The notes under the pieces: model-generated | Seen by the model: only the letters and a program-made list of their open reading frames with translations | Database searches by the model: none | Told to the model about the DNA's origin: nothing | Source of the DNA: JBPRGG01 sp051418075 | GTDB lineage: Bacteria > Bacteroidota > Bacteroidia > Cytophagales > Cyclobacteriaceae | Assembly (NCBI GenBank): GCA_051418075.1 | Contig: JBPRGG010000172.1 | Coordinates: forward strand, 1 to 64,000 | Length of the DNA: 64,000 nt | Direction of reading: 5' to 3' | Translations under genes and position numbers: made by a program | In this document: one piece after another, positions 46,129 to 54,843 of the stretch | Layout: the number at the start of each line of letters is the position of its first letter | Numbering within the stretch: position 1 is the stretch's first letter

Positions 46129-48108
46129 ATGAATAGAATTGCAGTCTTAATATTTATTGCTGGTTTATGGAGCTGTCAAATGCAAAATGAACAATCAAAA
46201 ACAAGTTGGGAAGTGGATTCTCCTGATGGAGAACTTGCTTTTCATGTTTTCCTGGATCAATCTGTAGAGGATGGTGCTAATTTATTTTACCAGGTTTACT
46301 CAGGAAAGGATACCAAACAAATGATCATAGAAAAATCTCCGTTGGGTCTGGTCCGTAGTGATCAGGATTTCAGTCAAAATCTTTCTTTTGCTCAGGCCAG
46401 TACGATTCAAACTTCAGATGAAACTTATGATCTGGTGGCAGGAAAGCAAACCAAAATCAGGAATCATTTTAATGAACAAACCATTACCTTTATTAACCAA
46501 CAGGAATCGCCGGTTCAGTTAGTGATCAGGGCTTTTAATGATGGCGTTGCCTATAAATATCATTTTCCTGAAAATGACCAGGAAACTTATACCATTACTG
46601 AGGAGTTATCCGGTTTTAATCTGCCTGATCAGGGCAAGGCTTGGATCCAACCCTATGACCAGGTAACCAAATGGACTCCTGCCTATGAAAAATTCTTTCA
46701 AAATGGGATTGCCATTGGTACAACAGCCCCACATCAAGAGGGTTGGTGTTTTCCGGCACTTTTTCAAACCGCAAATCATTGGGTCCTTTTAACTGAGGCT
46801 GGATTAGCTGAGGCATTCCAGGGCTCTCATCTACAACCTGAAGCCCCTAACGGTTTGTATACCATGAAAATGCCTTTACCGGAAGAAGCAGAAGGAATTG
46901 GAGAGATCACACCGTCTCATACTCTTCCCTGGTCTACGCTATGGCGGGTGATCATGGTAGGGCAGGACCTGAACACCATTATAAGCAATAATATGGTGAC
47001 CAGTTTGAGTGAACCCAGTCAGCTCCAGGATCAGTCTTGGATTGAACCGGGAATTGCTGCCTGGAGCTGGTGGTCAGATCACGATAGCCCTCAGAACTAT
47101 GAGTCGCTGAAACAATTTGTAGATCTTGCAGCGGATATGGGGTGGCAATATTCCCTAGTGGATGCCAACTGGAATAACATGAAAGGAGGAAATATTGAAC
47201 AACTGATCCAATATGCCCAACAAAAAAATGTAGGTATACTGATGTGGTATAATTCCGGTGGAGCCCACAACACGGTAGAAGAACAGCCCAGGAATCGTTT
47301 GTTTGATCCCGATAAAAGAAAAGCAGAGTTTGCTCAGTTGGAAAAATGGGGAGTGAAAGGGATAAAAGTGGATTTTTTTCAAAGTGATAAGCCATTTATG
47401 ATGCAGTATTACCTGGATCTGATCAGGGATGCAGCTGAACATCATATCCTGGTCAATTTCCATGGTTGCACCATTCCAAGGGGATGGTCCAGGACCTATC
47501 CTAACTTTATAACTTCTGAAAGTGTATTTGGAGCCGAAGCTTATAGTTTTAATCAAGATTATCCGGCTGCTGCTCCCTGGCACAACACCATTTTACCTGT
47601 AACCCGGAATGTGATTGGCTCTATGGATTATACCCCAGTTACTTTTTCAGATCAGCAATATCCCCATATCACCACCAATGGACATGAACTGGCATTGTCT
47701 GTAGTTTTTGAATCCGGGATCCAGCACTTTGCCGATAGAGTGAGCGCTTATAAGGAACTGGAACCTGCCGCAAAAACTTTCCTGCGAAATGTTCCAGTCA
47801 CCTGGGATGAAACCAGGTATGTAGATGGTATGCCTGGTCAGGAAATGATCTTGGCCAGAAAAAAAGGAGAAAGCTGGTATGTTGGTGGAATTAACGGAGA
47901 AGATCAAGCCAAAGAATTTCAAATTAATCTGGATTTTTTGACCAAGGGGAAAACATATCAGGCTATAGTGATCAAAGACGGGGAACATAGCCGGGGGTTG
48001 GTTACAGAGGAAAAACAGTATAAAGACTTGTCTGACATAACTACTGTATCTGTGTTGCCATATGGAGGATTTGTGATACAAATAACTCCTGACAGCCAGG
48101 CCCTATAA
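46129..48108 (+). CDS. Glycoside hydrolase family 97 protein, retaining alpha-galactosidase-like
   Basis: A 659-residue lipoprotein (LWSC, Cys16). The N-terminal beta-sandwich (SPDGELAFHVFLD) leads to a TIM barrel: IEPGIAAWSWWSDHDSPQNY, YSLVDANWNN and GIKVDFFQSDK. Asp415 (KVDFF) is placed as the nucleophile and Glu470 (FGAE) as the acid/base of the retaining GH97 type exemplified by BtGH97b; inverting SusB-type enzymes differ here. FHGCTIPRGWSRTYPNFITSE is a signature block. Likely cleaves alpha-galactosides or alpha-glucosides in the periplasm. It is transcribed away from the MarR-SusCD operon. Confidence 0.9.
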   Translation: MNRIAVLIFIAGLWSCQMQNEQSKTSWEVDSPDGELAFHVFLDQSVEDGANLFYQVYSGKDTKQMIIEKSPLGLVRSDQDFSQNLSFAQASTIQTSDETYDLVAGKQTKIRNHFNEQTITFINQQESPVQLVIRAFNDGVAYKYHFPENDQETYTITEELSGFNLPDQGKAWIQPYDQVTKWTPAYEKFFQNGIAIGTTAPHQEGWCFPALFQTANHWVLLTEAGLAEAFQGSHLQPEAPNGLYTMKMPLPEEAEGIGEITPSHTLPWSTLWRVIMVGQDLNTIISNNMVTSLSEPSQLQDQSWIEPGIAAWSWWSDHDSPQNYESLKQFVDLAADMGWQYSLVDANWNNMKGGNIEQLIQYAQQKNVGILMWYNSGGAHNTVEEQPRNRLFDPDKRKAEFAQLEKWGVKGIKVDFFQSDKPFMMQYYLDLIRDAAEHHILVNFHGCTIPRGWSRTYPNFITSESVFGAEAYSFNQDYPAAAPWHNTILPVTRNVIGSMDYTPVTFSDQQYPHITTNGHELALSVVFESGIQHFADRVSAYKELEPAAKTFLRNVPVTWDETRYVDGMPGQEMILARKKGESWYVGGINGEDQAKEFQINLDFLTKGKTYQAIVIKDGEHSRGLVTEEKQYKDLSDITTVSVLPYGGFVIQITPDSQAL

Positions 48109-48114
48109 ATAAAA

Positions 48115-48140
48115 AACTCCTTATCATTGGATAAGGAGTT
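48115..48140. terminator. Strong bidirectional terminator after the GH97 gene
   Basis: AACTCCTTATC (48115-48125) pairs perfectly with GATAAGGAGTT (48130-48140) around ATTG. An A-run precedes it and a T-rich stretch follows, so it can serve the GH97 gene and the minus-strand small gene downstream. Confidence 0.85.
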
Positions 48141-48171
48141 CTAATTAACCTTCTTTTGAAAATATTAACGT

Positions 48172-48342
48172 TTATTTGTAAATCAATTTTGATCTTTGCT
48201 GTTCAAAAAGAGGTGTTTTGAAATTAGATTTGGCATCTACCCGTTCCTGACTTTTGGGAGCGTTATCTTTTAATTTGGTTTTAAAAAAATGAGCTGCTTC
48301 TGCAATGGGATACCTCCTATACTCATTAATATATTCATCCAT
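48172..48342 (-). CDS. Small hypothetical protein (56 aa)
   Basis: ATG 48342 gives MDEYINEYRRYPIAEAAHFF followed by a basic, polar tail ending RSKLIYK. The 5' extension to 48417 has a different, less protein-like composition. A charged 56-residue soluble protein; no family recognised. The terminator at 48115-48140 lies just beyond its stop. Confidence 0.4.
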   Translation of the reverse strand: MDEYINEYRRYPIAEAAHFFKTKLKDNAPKSQERVDAKSNFKTPLFEQQRSKLIYK

Positions 48343-48907
48343 GTTGACAGAGAGTTTTAGATTTAAAAAATAAGTTGAATTATAATTATAAACTTTAAGC
48401 ATCATTTTTAAGTTCAATTTTATATAATTTTTCCTGTTGTATTTTTATGAACTTTATAAAATAATGCCGTAGGGATTCGAAACCAAAAGTAAATATAAAT
48501 AATTATAAATCAAGTAATCATATTAAACAAAATTCAAGGTAGTGCAAATTTTTTTTCCTAAAAATTTTGATCTGAACAAGCCAGTCAATGAATGTTTAAA
48601 ATATGCAATTTATTACAGGATTTATCCTGTATAGCGTTTTATTTTATGAATAGTTATGCTTTTGCAGGAAATATCAAGGAGCCGGGTAAACATAAAAAAA
48701 TTGCATGTTATGGCTAGTTCTAACTATTAATTATATTTATGATCAATGGAGGTTTTGCTAAAGGTAAGAGGGTTACCAGGTTTCTGTTGTTATAAATTTT
48801 TATTGCAAGCTGGATCAGGAATACTAATATTTGGTGAAAGGTATAACTTATTTTAATTTAGCAACTTTATTCCAATCGAATCTATTTTTTTACTCAACCT
48901 AAAGAGT
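48343..48907. other. AT-rich intergenic stretch with one hairpin
   Basis: About 565 bases without a supported gene. One hairpin, TACAGGA (48614-48620) with TCCTGTA (48625-48631), is followed by TAGCGTTTTATTTT and could end a small transcript. Nothing else stands out. Confidence 0.35.
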
Positions 48908-49327
48908 ATGGCATTAAGCATTTTTGATGAAAAACAAAAGGTTCCTACAGAAAGTATGTTGATCGATGTATTGGACCAAAAATATTTTTTATGGCAGGAT
49001 TTAATTAATAAAGTTTCTCATAAATTCAGTCAAACCAAGAAAGAGTGGAAATATTTTAGTAAAAATTCTGGCTGGGGACTATTGATTAGTCTCAGGAAGA
49101 AAACGCTCTTTTATCTGTATCCTCAGTTAAAAAAATTTACCCTGGTATTATTTTTGGAAGACGGTGAAATAGACCGGATAAAGCTTATTGACTGGCCCCC
49201 TCAACTAGCTCAAAGGATCAACAATTTAAATGATGCCGATGGAAATGCTTCCCTGATGATAGAAGTGGAATCTGAAGAAAATATTTCAGGAATTAAAAAA
49301 GTTTTGGAATTAAAATTGGAAAAATAA
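48908..49327 (+). CDS. DUF3788-family protein
   Basis: A 139-residue soluble protein. KEWKYFSKNSGWGLLISLRKK followed by LFYLYPQLKKFTLVLFLED matches the DUF3788 core. Function unknown, cytoplasmic. The TAA stop is immediately followed by the GTG start of the next gene with no gap, so the two are translationally linked. Confidence 0.8.
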   Translation: MALSIFDEKQKVPTESMLIDVLDQKYFLWQDLINKVSHKFSQTKKEWKYFSKNSGWGLLISLRKKTLFYLYPQLKKFTLVLFLEDGEIDRIKLIDWPPQLAQRINNLNDADGNASLMIEVESEENISGIKKVLELKLEK

Positions 49328-49708
49328 GTGAAAATAGAACATATAGCCATTTGGGTGCGTGATCTGGAAAAGATGCGCCAGTTTTATCAGCATTATTTTA
49401 ATTGCCAAAGCAACCAGAAGTATGAAAATCCGGGCAAGGGATTTTCTTCTTATTTTCTGAGCTTCGACCAGGGCGCGCGATTGGAGATCATGCACAAAGA
49501 GTCCCTGCAAATTCCTCAGCAAAAGGAATATACAGGTATCATACATTTTGCTATATCGGTGGGGTCGAAAGAAAAGGTTGATGAATTGACCAGCAGGTTT
49601 AGAGATGATGGATATGAAGTGGTAAGCGGGCCACGTACCACCGGAGATGGTTATTATGAGAGTGTGATTCTGGATCCGGAAAATAACCAGGTAGAGGTTA
49701 CAGCATGA
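49328..49708 (+). CDS. VOC-superfamily (glyoxalase/bleomycin-resistance-like) protein
   Basis: A 126-residue protein that starts at GTG 49328, directly after the upstream stop. The two beta-alpha-beta-beta-beta modules are clear: HIAIWVRDLEKMRQFYQHYF in the first and HFAISVGSKEKVDELTSRFRDDGYEVVSGPRTTGDGYYESVILDPENNQVEV in the second. Metal ligands would be His5, Glu53 (ARLEIMH), His72-73 region and Glu122 or nearby. Members are dioxygenases, lyases or drug-binding proteins; no specific reaction can be assigned. Confidence 0.88.
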   Translation: MKIEHIAIWVRDLEKMRQFYQHYFNCQSNQKYENPGKGFSSYFLSFDQGARLEIMHKESLQIPQQKEYTGIIHFAISVGSKEKVDELTSRFRDDGYEVVSGPRTTGDGYYESVILDPENNQVEVTA

Positions 49709-50044
49709 TAACCAATGGATGTTATTTGAAAACCTACAAATGCTTCCAAGTATAACTTAAATTTGGTTGTTTGCATCGTTTGGGACATTCTATTTTACTC
49801 CATCTTTTGTCAGCCAGCTGGCGAATCTGGCTACCCGCTTTTTATTGCTTTATATGCTTTCCTCATTGTAATTTTAATTCTTTTTGCCCGAAAATTTGGG
49901 ATTATTAATAATATTGCAGAAACCATTTAGGCATGATCAATGGTCAATCTTCACCTTTTCCTTTCAGAAAATAATGGGATTACCAATGACCTAAAAACTA
50001 ACAAGATCCTGAACCCATGGATCAGGATCCTGTTGGGTAATACC
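49709..50044. other. Intergenic stretch with fragments of coding-like sequence
   Basis: Plus-strand text at about 49765-49870 reads WLFASFGTFYFTPSFVSQLA and, in the next frame, LFIALYAFLIVILILFARKF up to a TAG near 49930. These hydrophobic pieces could be the last exon-like remnants of a frameshifted membrane protein gene, but no start is present. Confidence is low. Confidence 0.3.
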
Positions 50045-50995
50045 TTAATCCCAAAGATCTGATAATTGATAGGGGCTTCCTTTCATAGCCCAGAACTCAC
50101 CACCTATAAACCGAAAAGTTCGTTCTATATTATTAATTTGATCCATATCTTCCTGCTCTAACGCAATCTTTCCGGCCTCAAAATTCTGCCTGATCCTGTC
50201 TGGGTTAGTTGACTTAGGTATCACTGCTGTGCCCCGGTGTACAGCCCAACTGATCAATATCTGGGCTGGTGTGGCCTCATGTTTTTCAGCTATTTGATAA
50301 ATAGTCTGATCTTCAAAAAGATTAGGTTCATCCTCCTTTTTCATAGAGGTGGATCTGTCCCTGGAGCCCAAAGGGGAATAAGCAGTTAAGTGAACGTCTT
50401 TACTGCGACAAAACCGAAACAACCCATTCTGTGGTAGGTACGGGTGCATTTCTACCTGGTTCATTTCCGGCTTAATGGCAGCCTGTTCCAGTAATGATTC
50501 CATTTTAACTGTATTAAAATTAGATACACCAATATGCTTCACCTGTCCTTTTTCAATGCTTTCTTCCAGGGGCTGCCAGGTTTCCATAATAGGTACCTCA
50601 TCCAGGCTATAAAAATCTTCTGGTTTTTCAGGAAAGGAAACATTTTCTTTCAGGGCGATAGGCCAATGCATCAGGTACAGGTCAAGGTAGTCCAGTTGCA
50701 GATCTTTAAGGGTCTTATCCAGGGCCGGACCTACATCTTTTTTTCGATGGGCATTATTCCAAAGCTTGGATGTGATCCATAATTCTTCTCTTTTCACAAT
50801 GCCATCTGCAAATAATTTTTGCAGGGCCTTGCCTATTTCATCCTCATTGCCATAAGCCGCAGCACAATCTATATGCCGGTATCCTGCTTTTACTGCTGAA
50901 ATCACGGCATCATGAGCTTCCCCCGGGGAAGATTTCCAGGTTCCCAGTCCAATAGCCGGCATTTGATCTCCCTTTTTTAGTTGTAATGTTTTCAT
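50045..50995 (-). CDS. Aldo/keto reductase
   Basis: A 316-residue NADPH-dependent reductase of the AKR superfamily with the complete tetrad: Asp43 (GYRHIDCA), Tyr48 (AAAYGNE), Lys77 (WITSKLW) and His110 (YLMHWP). KHIGVSNFN and the C-terminal VIPKSTNPDRIRQNFE bind the cofactor. It reduces aldehydes or sugars to alcohols in the cytoplasm; substrate unknown. Monocistronic on the minus strand. Confidence 0.95.
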   Translation of the reverse strand: MKTLQLKKGDQMPAIGLGTWKSSPGEAHDAVISAVKAGYRHIDCAAAYGNEDEIGKALQKLFADGIVKREELWITSKLWNNAHRKKDVGPALDKTLKDLQLDYLDLYLMHWPIALKENVSFPEKPEDFYSLDEVPIMETWQPLEESIEKGQVKHIGVSNFNTVKMESLLEQAAIKPEMNQVEMHPYLPQNGLFRFCRSKDVHLTAYSPLGSRDRSTSMKKEDEPNLFEDQTIYQIAEKHEATPAQILISWAVHRGTAVIPKSTNPDRIRQNFEAGKIALEQEDMDQINNIERTFRFIGGEFWAMKGSPYQLSDLWD

Positions 50996-51368
50996 GTCAA
51001 TATCTGATTTAAAAAAATAATAAAAAATTTTGCTGGCTGTCTAAGCGCTATTCCACTTTTTAATCCGCCAATAAATTTTAATGAACTTAAACATTCATTC
51101 TCCTCCAAATTTAGGAATATACAGAGACCTTACCTAATAAGATCCTTAACAATTCATAGATAGGCACTTATTCTTGTGTAGTAAAAATATTGCTTTGATC
51201 ATCTATTAATCATAGTTCTGACAAATTCAACTGCGATCAGTGGTGGTCTGTCAATTAATAGGTCATAATCTAATTTTTTTTCTTCGAAAAATGGGTTATA
51301 AAATAGCAGCAAAAATTCTATATACCATATATAACTTAATTATCGTATTTTAGCAAAAAGTATAAATC
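50996..51368. other. Divergent AT-rich promoter region, no gene found
   Basis: 373 bases between the divergent aldo/keto reductase and SMP-30-like genes. No convincing frame or repeat. It should hold both promoters; near 51344 the text GTATTTTAG is a weak -7-like match for the rightward gene. Confidence 0.4.
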
Positions 51369-52295
51369 ATGAAACTGTTTTTAAATTCATCAAACTTTAT
51401 TGCACTAGCTATTACTTTTCTTTTATCTACAATGAGTTGGGCTCAGGAGTTGGCTCAAACCCGGGATGATATTGTAGAAAATGGTGCCCAGCCTGAAAAA
51501 TTAGCTACTGGTTTTAAATTTACTGAAGGTCCGGCCGCAGATGCCCAGGGCAATGTTTATTTCACTGATCAACCCACCAACCGCATTTTGATCTGGACAA
51601 CCGGGGGGCAATTGAAAGAGTTCCGGCATACCCCTACAGGACGTGCCAATGGCTTGTATTTTGATCAACAGGGAAATCTTATAGCTGCGGCTGACCTGAA
51701 TAATCAGCTTTGGTCTATAAGCCCTGAAGGTGAAGTGGAGGTTTTAGTAGAAAATTTCAATAAAAAGTTATTGAACGGCCCCAATGATATTTGGATAGAC
51801 CCTTCAGGTGGGATCTATTTTACGGACCCCTTATATAAACGCCCCTATTGGGACAGAGATCCTGAAATGCAGCAGGACGGTGAACATGTGTATTATCTCT
51901 CATCTAACCGTAAAAAATTAAAAAGAGTAGCAGAAGATCTGCTAAAACCCAATGGGATTATAGGAACACCTGATGGAAAAAAATTATACATAGCTGATAT
52001 AGGTGATAAAAAAACCTATGTTTATGACATCGGGTCAAGGGGAAAGCTGTCTAACCGGAAATTGTTTGCAGAAATGGGTTCTGATGGAATGACTATGGAT
52101 GAAAAAGGTAATGTCTACCTCACCGGGAAAGGTGTTACTGTATTTAATCCTGAAGGCAAAAAAATAGCCCAAATAGATATTCCTGTCAACTGGACAGCTA
52201 ATGTAACTTTTGGAGGGGAAGATCACAAAACCTTGTTTATCACAGCTTCAGATAATCTTTATGCTTTGGATATGAAAGTTAAAGGGGGCAGGTAA
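51369..52295 (+). CDS. SMP-30/gluconolactonase-family protein, exported
   Basis: A 308-residue protein with a signal peptide (to about residue 26, SWAQE). The six-bladed propeller shows the usual metal-site pieces: FTEGPAAD (Glu53), LNGPNDIWID, KPNGIIGTPDG and GSDGMTMDEKGNVY. The family hydrolyses sugar lactones such as gluconolactone; here it would act in the periplasm. A short hairpin follows the gene. Confidence 0.9.
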   Translation: MKLFLNSSNFIALAITFLLSTMSWAQELAQTRDDIVENGAQPEKLATGFKFTEGPAADAQGNVYFTDQPTNRILIWTTGGQLKEFRHTPTGRANGLYFDQQGNLIAAADLNNQLWSISPEGEVEVLVENFNKKLLNGPNDIWIDPSGGIYFTDPLYKRPYWDRDPEMQQDGEHVYYLSSNRKKLKRVAEDLLKPNGIIGTPDGKKLYIADIGDKKTYVYDIGSRGKLSNRKLFAEMGSDGMTMDEKGNVYLTGKGVTVFNPEGKKIAQIDIPVNWTANVTFGGEDHKTLFITASDNLYALDMKVKGGR

Positions 52296-52308
52296 AGCTT
52301 GAAATAAA

Positions 52309-52327
52309 GACACTTACTTGAAGTGTC
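52309..52327 (+). terminator. Possible weak terminator after the SMP-30-like gene
   Basis: GACACTT (52309-52315) pairs with AAGTGTC (52321-52327) around a 5-base loop. No T-run follows. Confidence 0.35.
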
Positions 52328-52358
52328 CGTCTCGAGATTATTCAAATAAAGTATAAGA

Positions 52359-52450
52359 AGGCTGTCTTAAAGCGTCTACTGTTTAGCAAGTTGCTCTGTG
52401 TTGTATAATAACCAAAATTATTACCATTAAAAACCACTTTTGGACAGCCT
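52359..52450. repeat. 92-bp unit bounded by short inverted repeats, possible IS remnant
   Basis: AGGCTGTC (52359-52366) and GACAGCCT (52443-52450) bound a 92-base non-coding stretch; extending inwards, TTAAA faces TTTTG, so the ends read like AGGCTGTCTTAAA and its complement. From memory, GGCTGTCT-type ends occur in IS1182- and IS5-like transposons of Bacteroidota. No clear target duplication is seen. Confidence 0.35.
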
Positions 52451-52468
52451 GTTAACAATAATCACGCT

Positions 52469-52789
52469 TTATTCTTCTACTCTGTATATAAGGGTATTGG
52501 CAACTTCTGTTAAATAATCGCTTTTAAGGATTATTTTACGGGCTTTCTGGCAATCTGCTTTACCCTGAAATTCCAGTTCATCCTGTTGATTATAAATTTT
52601 TACCTGTTTGTCATCCCTGGCGTTATTGAATTGTACAGATTCCAGGTAGCTTTCAATCAGCGTTTTTTCCAGTTCCTTTAAATTGGTTTGCTCTTTAGAT
52701 TTATCATCTGCACCTAAACTAGTCAATGGCAGGTTTAATAAAAGCATCGCAGCTATAAGTCCTGAGAATAAATAATTGAAATATTTCAT
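52469..52789 (-). CDS. Small exported protein of unknown function
   Basis: A 106-residue protein with a signal peptide (YLFSGLIAAMLLLNLPLTSLGA, cleaved near residue 27). The mature 80 residues are charged and helical at first, then a beta-type segment (KQVKIYNQQDELEFQGKADC) with a single Cys. Similar short secreted proteins are frequent in Cytophagales; function unknown. Confidence 0.65.
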   Translation of the reverse strand: MKYFNYLFSGLIAAMLLLNLPLTSLGADDKSKEQTNLKELEKTLIESYLESVQFNNARDDKQVKIYNQQDELEFQGKADCQKARKIILKSDYLTEVANTLIYRVEE

Positions 52790-53224
52790 AAGTGTAGTAA
52801 TTGATTGATATTATAAGATATTGAAAATAAAATAAGAAAACAGTTTTCACTGCACCAGTTTCTTGTTAAATAATTGTCTAAATAACACTTATTTAGGCCG
52901 TTATCTTTTAACAATATAAGGAATTAAATTGTAAACTTCAAGTGGAGTATAGAGGAATTTCATGTAATTTTTTGATCTTTTTTTTATCATTATACTATAA
53001 TTTTTGAATTGGTAGTAACAATAAAATATGACCATTGTCATTTTTCACGTTTGCAAAAGAATCACTGCCTTGGTTCATTATACATTATATGGCTTATTGA
53101 ATTAAACCTGTTAAGGTAAGATTATCACTAAAAAAATCAAAAATTGCAATTATTAAAGAATCCAATAGCTAAGACAAACCGGTGCAAGGAAACTTTCTAA
53201 AAATATTTTTTTAGAAGTTGTTGT
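52790..53224. other. AT-rich intergenic stretch, nothing found
   Basis: 435 bases, strongly AT-rich. No frame or hairpin that I can support. It carries the upstream region of the minus-strand small gene and the 3' flank of the exonuclease gene. Confidence 0.4.
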
Positions 53225-54607
53225 TTATAATGATTGTAGCGGAATGATATTTTGATTTGAATTTTTCCTGAGGTACATCTGTAAAATACGTTGGGCATCC
53301 TGGTTGTCCTGGTAATGAGTAATGTGGTATTTTACCTGTTCCAGGCTATTGACTGAAAATTCATGATCAATATATCCAAATCCCAGATATTTTCCATTTT
53401 CCACAACTACTACAGATTGCTCTGTACCCTTTCGTCCTTTACCTTTGATAATATAGGAATAGTCAGCCTGATTGAATGATTGTATGGCATTTTTTACCCT
53501 TGTATTGTATGAATCTACTGGTTCCTGACTCAAGCAGGCTCCTTTACAGGAATTCAAACCCAATTCAAAACAACCATTTACCGTTTTCTGTAAGCCACAT
53601 AATTTGGCACAAAGCTGAAACTCCCAGACCTTTTTTTGCAGATAATTCCGGGCTTCCATCAGTTTTTGAAAGGTAAGTAATGGTACCAGTCCTTTCCTGT
53701 TCTTATTGACGGTAAAACGCAGGTATCCATTACGATCTTCATATAAAAATATGCCGTAATTCAATCTTCCCAGTTTTTGACTCCGGTTGAATTCAGGCCA
53801 GAATCTTTTTATTTCCTGACATTCCAGCAACAAAGCAATCAGCTCATTTCCACATACTTCATAATCTATCCCATATACTGAATTGATAAACCTTTGCTGA
53901 TGACGCAAGTCAGAAGAGCCGGCAAAATGGCTATACACCCTCTTTATCAGGTTTTTAGCCTTTCCCACATATATGACCTGTCCTCTTTTATTAAGAAAAT
54001 AATATACCCCGGGGGCTTCGGGGAGCTTTTTTAATTGCTCCTGCGACAGGTTTGGCGGAAACACTGCCTCGCCTGATGTTTTTTTTAGAGAATGTGCTAT
54101 AAACTGCTGTCTGTCCAGGCTGACCAGCTGGTGAAAAATAGTAACAGTGGCTGCCGCATCATCTTCGGCCCGATGCCTGTTTTCAATCCGGATGTTAAAG
54201 TGCCGGCTGAGGCTGCCCAATCCATAAGATTTAAGACCAGGAATGATTTTTCGGCTAAGCCTGACTGTGCATAACTTTTTGGCCTGATAGTTTATACCGG
54301 CCAGCATCATTTCTGACCGGATGAAATTATAATCAAAGTTTACATTATGCGCTACAAATACCCGGTTTTCCAACAGCTCATAAACCTGAGGTGCAATTTC
54401 AGAAAAAGTTGGGGCTGCCCCAACCATCTCATTAGTTATGCTGGTTAAAGCTGAAATATACATCGGCAGATGAGTGCCCGGATTAACCAGGCTGGTATAT
54501 CTCTGAATTACGTTTTTACCATCAGAAATAAATATAGCAATTTCAGTGATCCGGTTTCGATCAGAATTATTACCAGTGGTCTCAATATCTACGATGGCAT
54601 ATTCCAT
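53225..54607 (-). CDS. DnaQ-like 3'-5' exonuclease fused to a GIY-YIG (Cho/UvrC-type) nuclease
   Basis: A 460-residue two-domain protein. Residues 1-165 form a DEDDh exonuclease like the DNA polymerase III epsilon chain: Asp7 and Glu9 (VDIETTG), Asp92 (HNVNFDYNF), His145 and Asp150 (HRAEDDA). Residues 195-275 form the GIY-YIG domain (APGVYYFLN; VIYVGKAKNLIKRV with Arg223), followed by a UvrC-like region with a cysteine cluster (CAKLCGLQ, GCFELGLNSCKGAC). Such fusions are thought to act in DNA repair or excision. No lesion-recognition partner gene is nearby. Confidence 0.9.
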   Translation of the reverse strand: MEYAIVDIETTGNNSDRNRITEIAIFISDGKNVIQRYTSLVNPGTHLPMYISALTSITNEMVGAAPTFSEIAPQVYELLENRVFVAHNVNFDYNFIRSEMMLAGINYQAKKLCTVRLSRKIIPGLKSYGLGSLSRHFNIRIENRHRAEDDAAATVTIFHQLVSLDRQQFIAHSLKKTSGEAVFPPNLSQEQLKKLPEAPGVYYFLNKRGQVIYVGKAKNLIKRVYSHFAGSSDLRHQQRFINSVYGIDYEVCGNELIALLLECQEIKRFWPEFNRSQKLGRLNYGIFLYEDRNGYLRFTVNKNRKGLVPLLTFQKLMEARNYLQKKVWEFQLCAKLCGLQKTVNGCFELGLNSCKGACLSQEPVDSYNTRVKNAIQSFNQADYSYIIKGKGRKGTEQSVVVVENGKYLGFGYIDHEFSVNSLEQVKYHITHYQDNQDAQRILQMYLRKNSNQNIIPLQSL

Positions 54608-54843
54608 AAAATATTAATTTCCTTAAATTTAAAAAAAACGATGGAATAATCAGTTTACGGCCAAAATATTTGTAGATTTCCAAAGGATTAAAGCCAGCTT
54701 ATTTAATTGAAAATCATAGGGTTGATTTTTTTCAAATGCTATCTAACAAAAAAATCTGTTTGAAGTTTAGAAGGTATGTAAAAAGTTAACAACCAATTTT
54801 TTGCAAGCATTTTCGAGTTTATTTTTAATTGATCCTCCTTGCT

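Noticed and set aside
47155..47583. 142-codon minus-strand frame opposite the GH97 gene
   Set aside because: Lies entirely within a well-supported gene on the other strand and has no protein features of its own.
48470..48500. tRNA-like text (GGATTCGAAACC)
   Set aside because: Only a T-loop-like word is present; no acceptor stem, D-arm or anticodon arm can be folded around it.
49765..49930. Possible broken membrane-protein gene
   Set aside because: Two hydrophobic stretches in different frames, no start codon and no recognisable family; too little to call a pseudogene.
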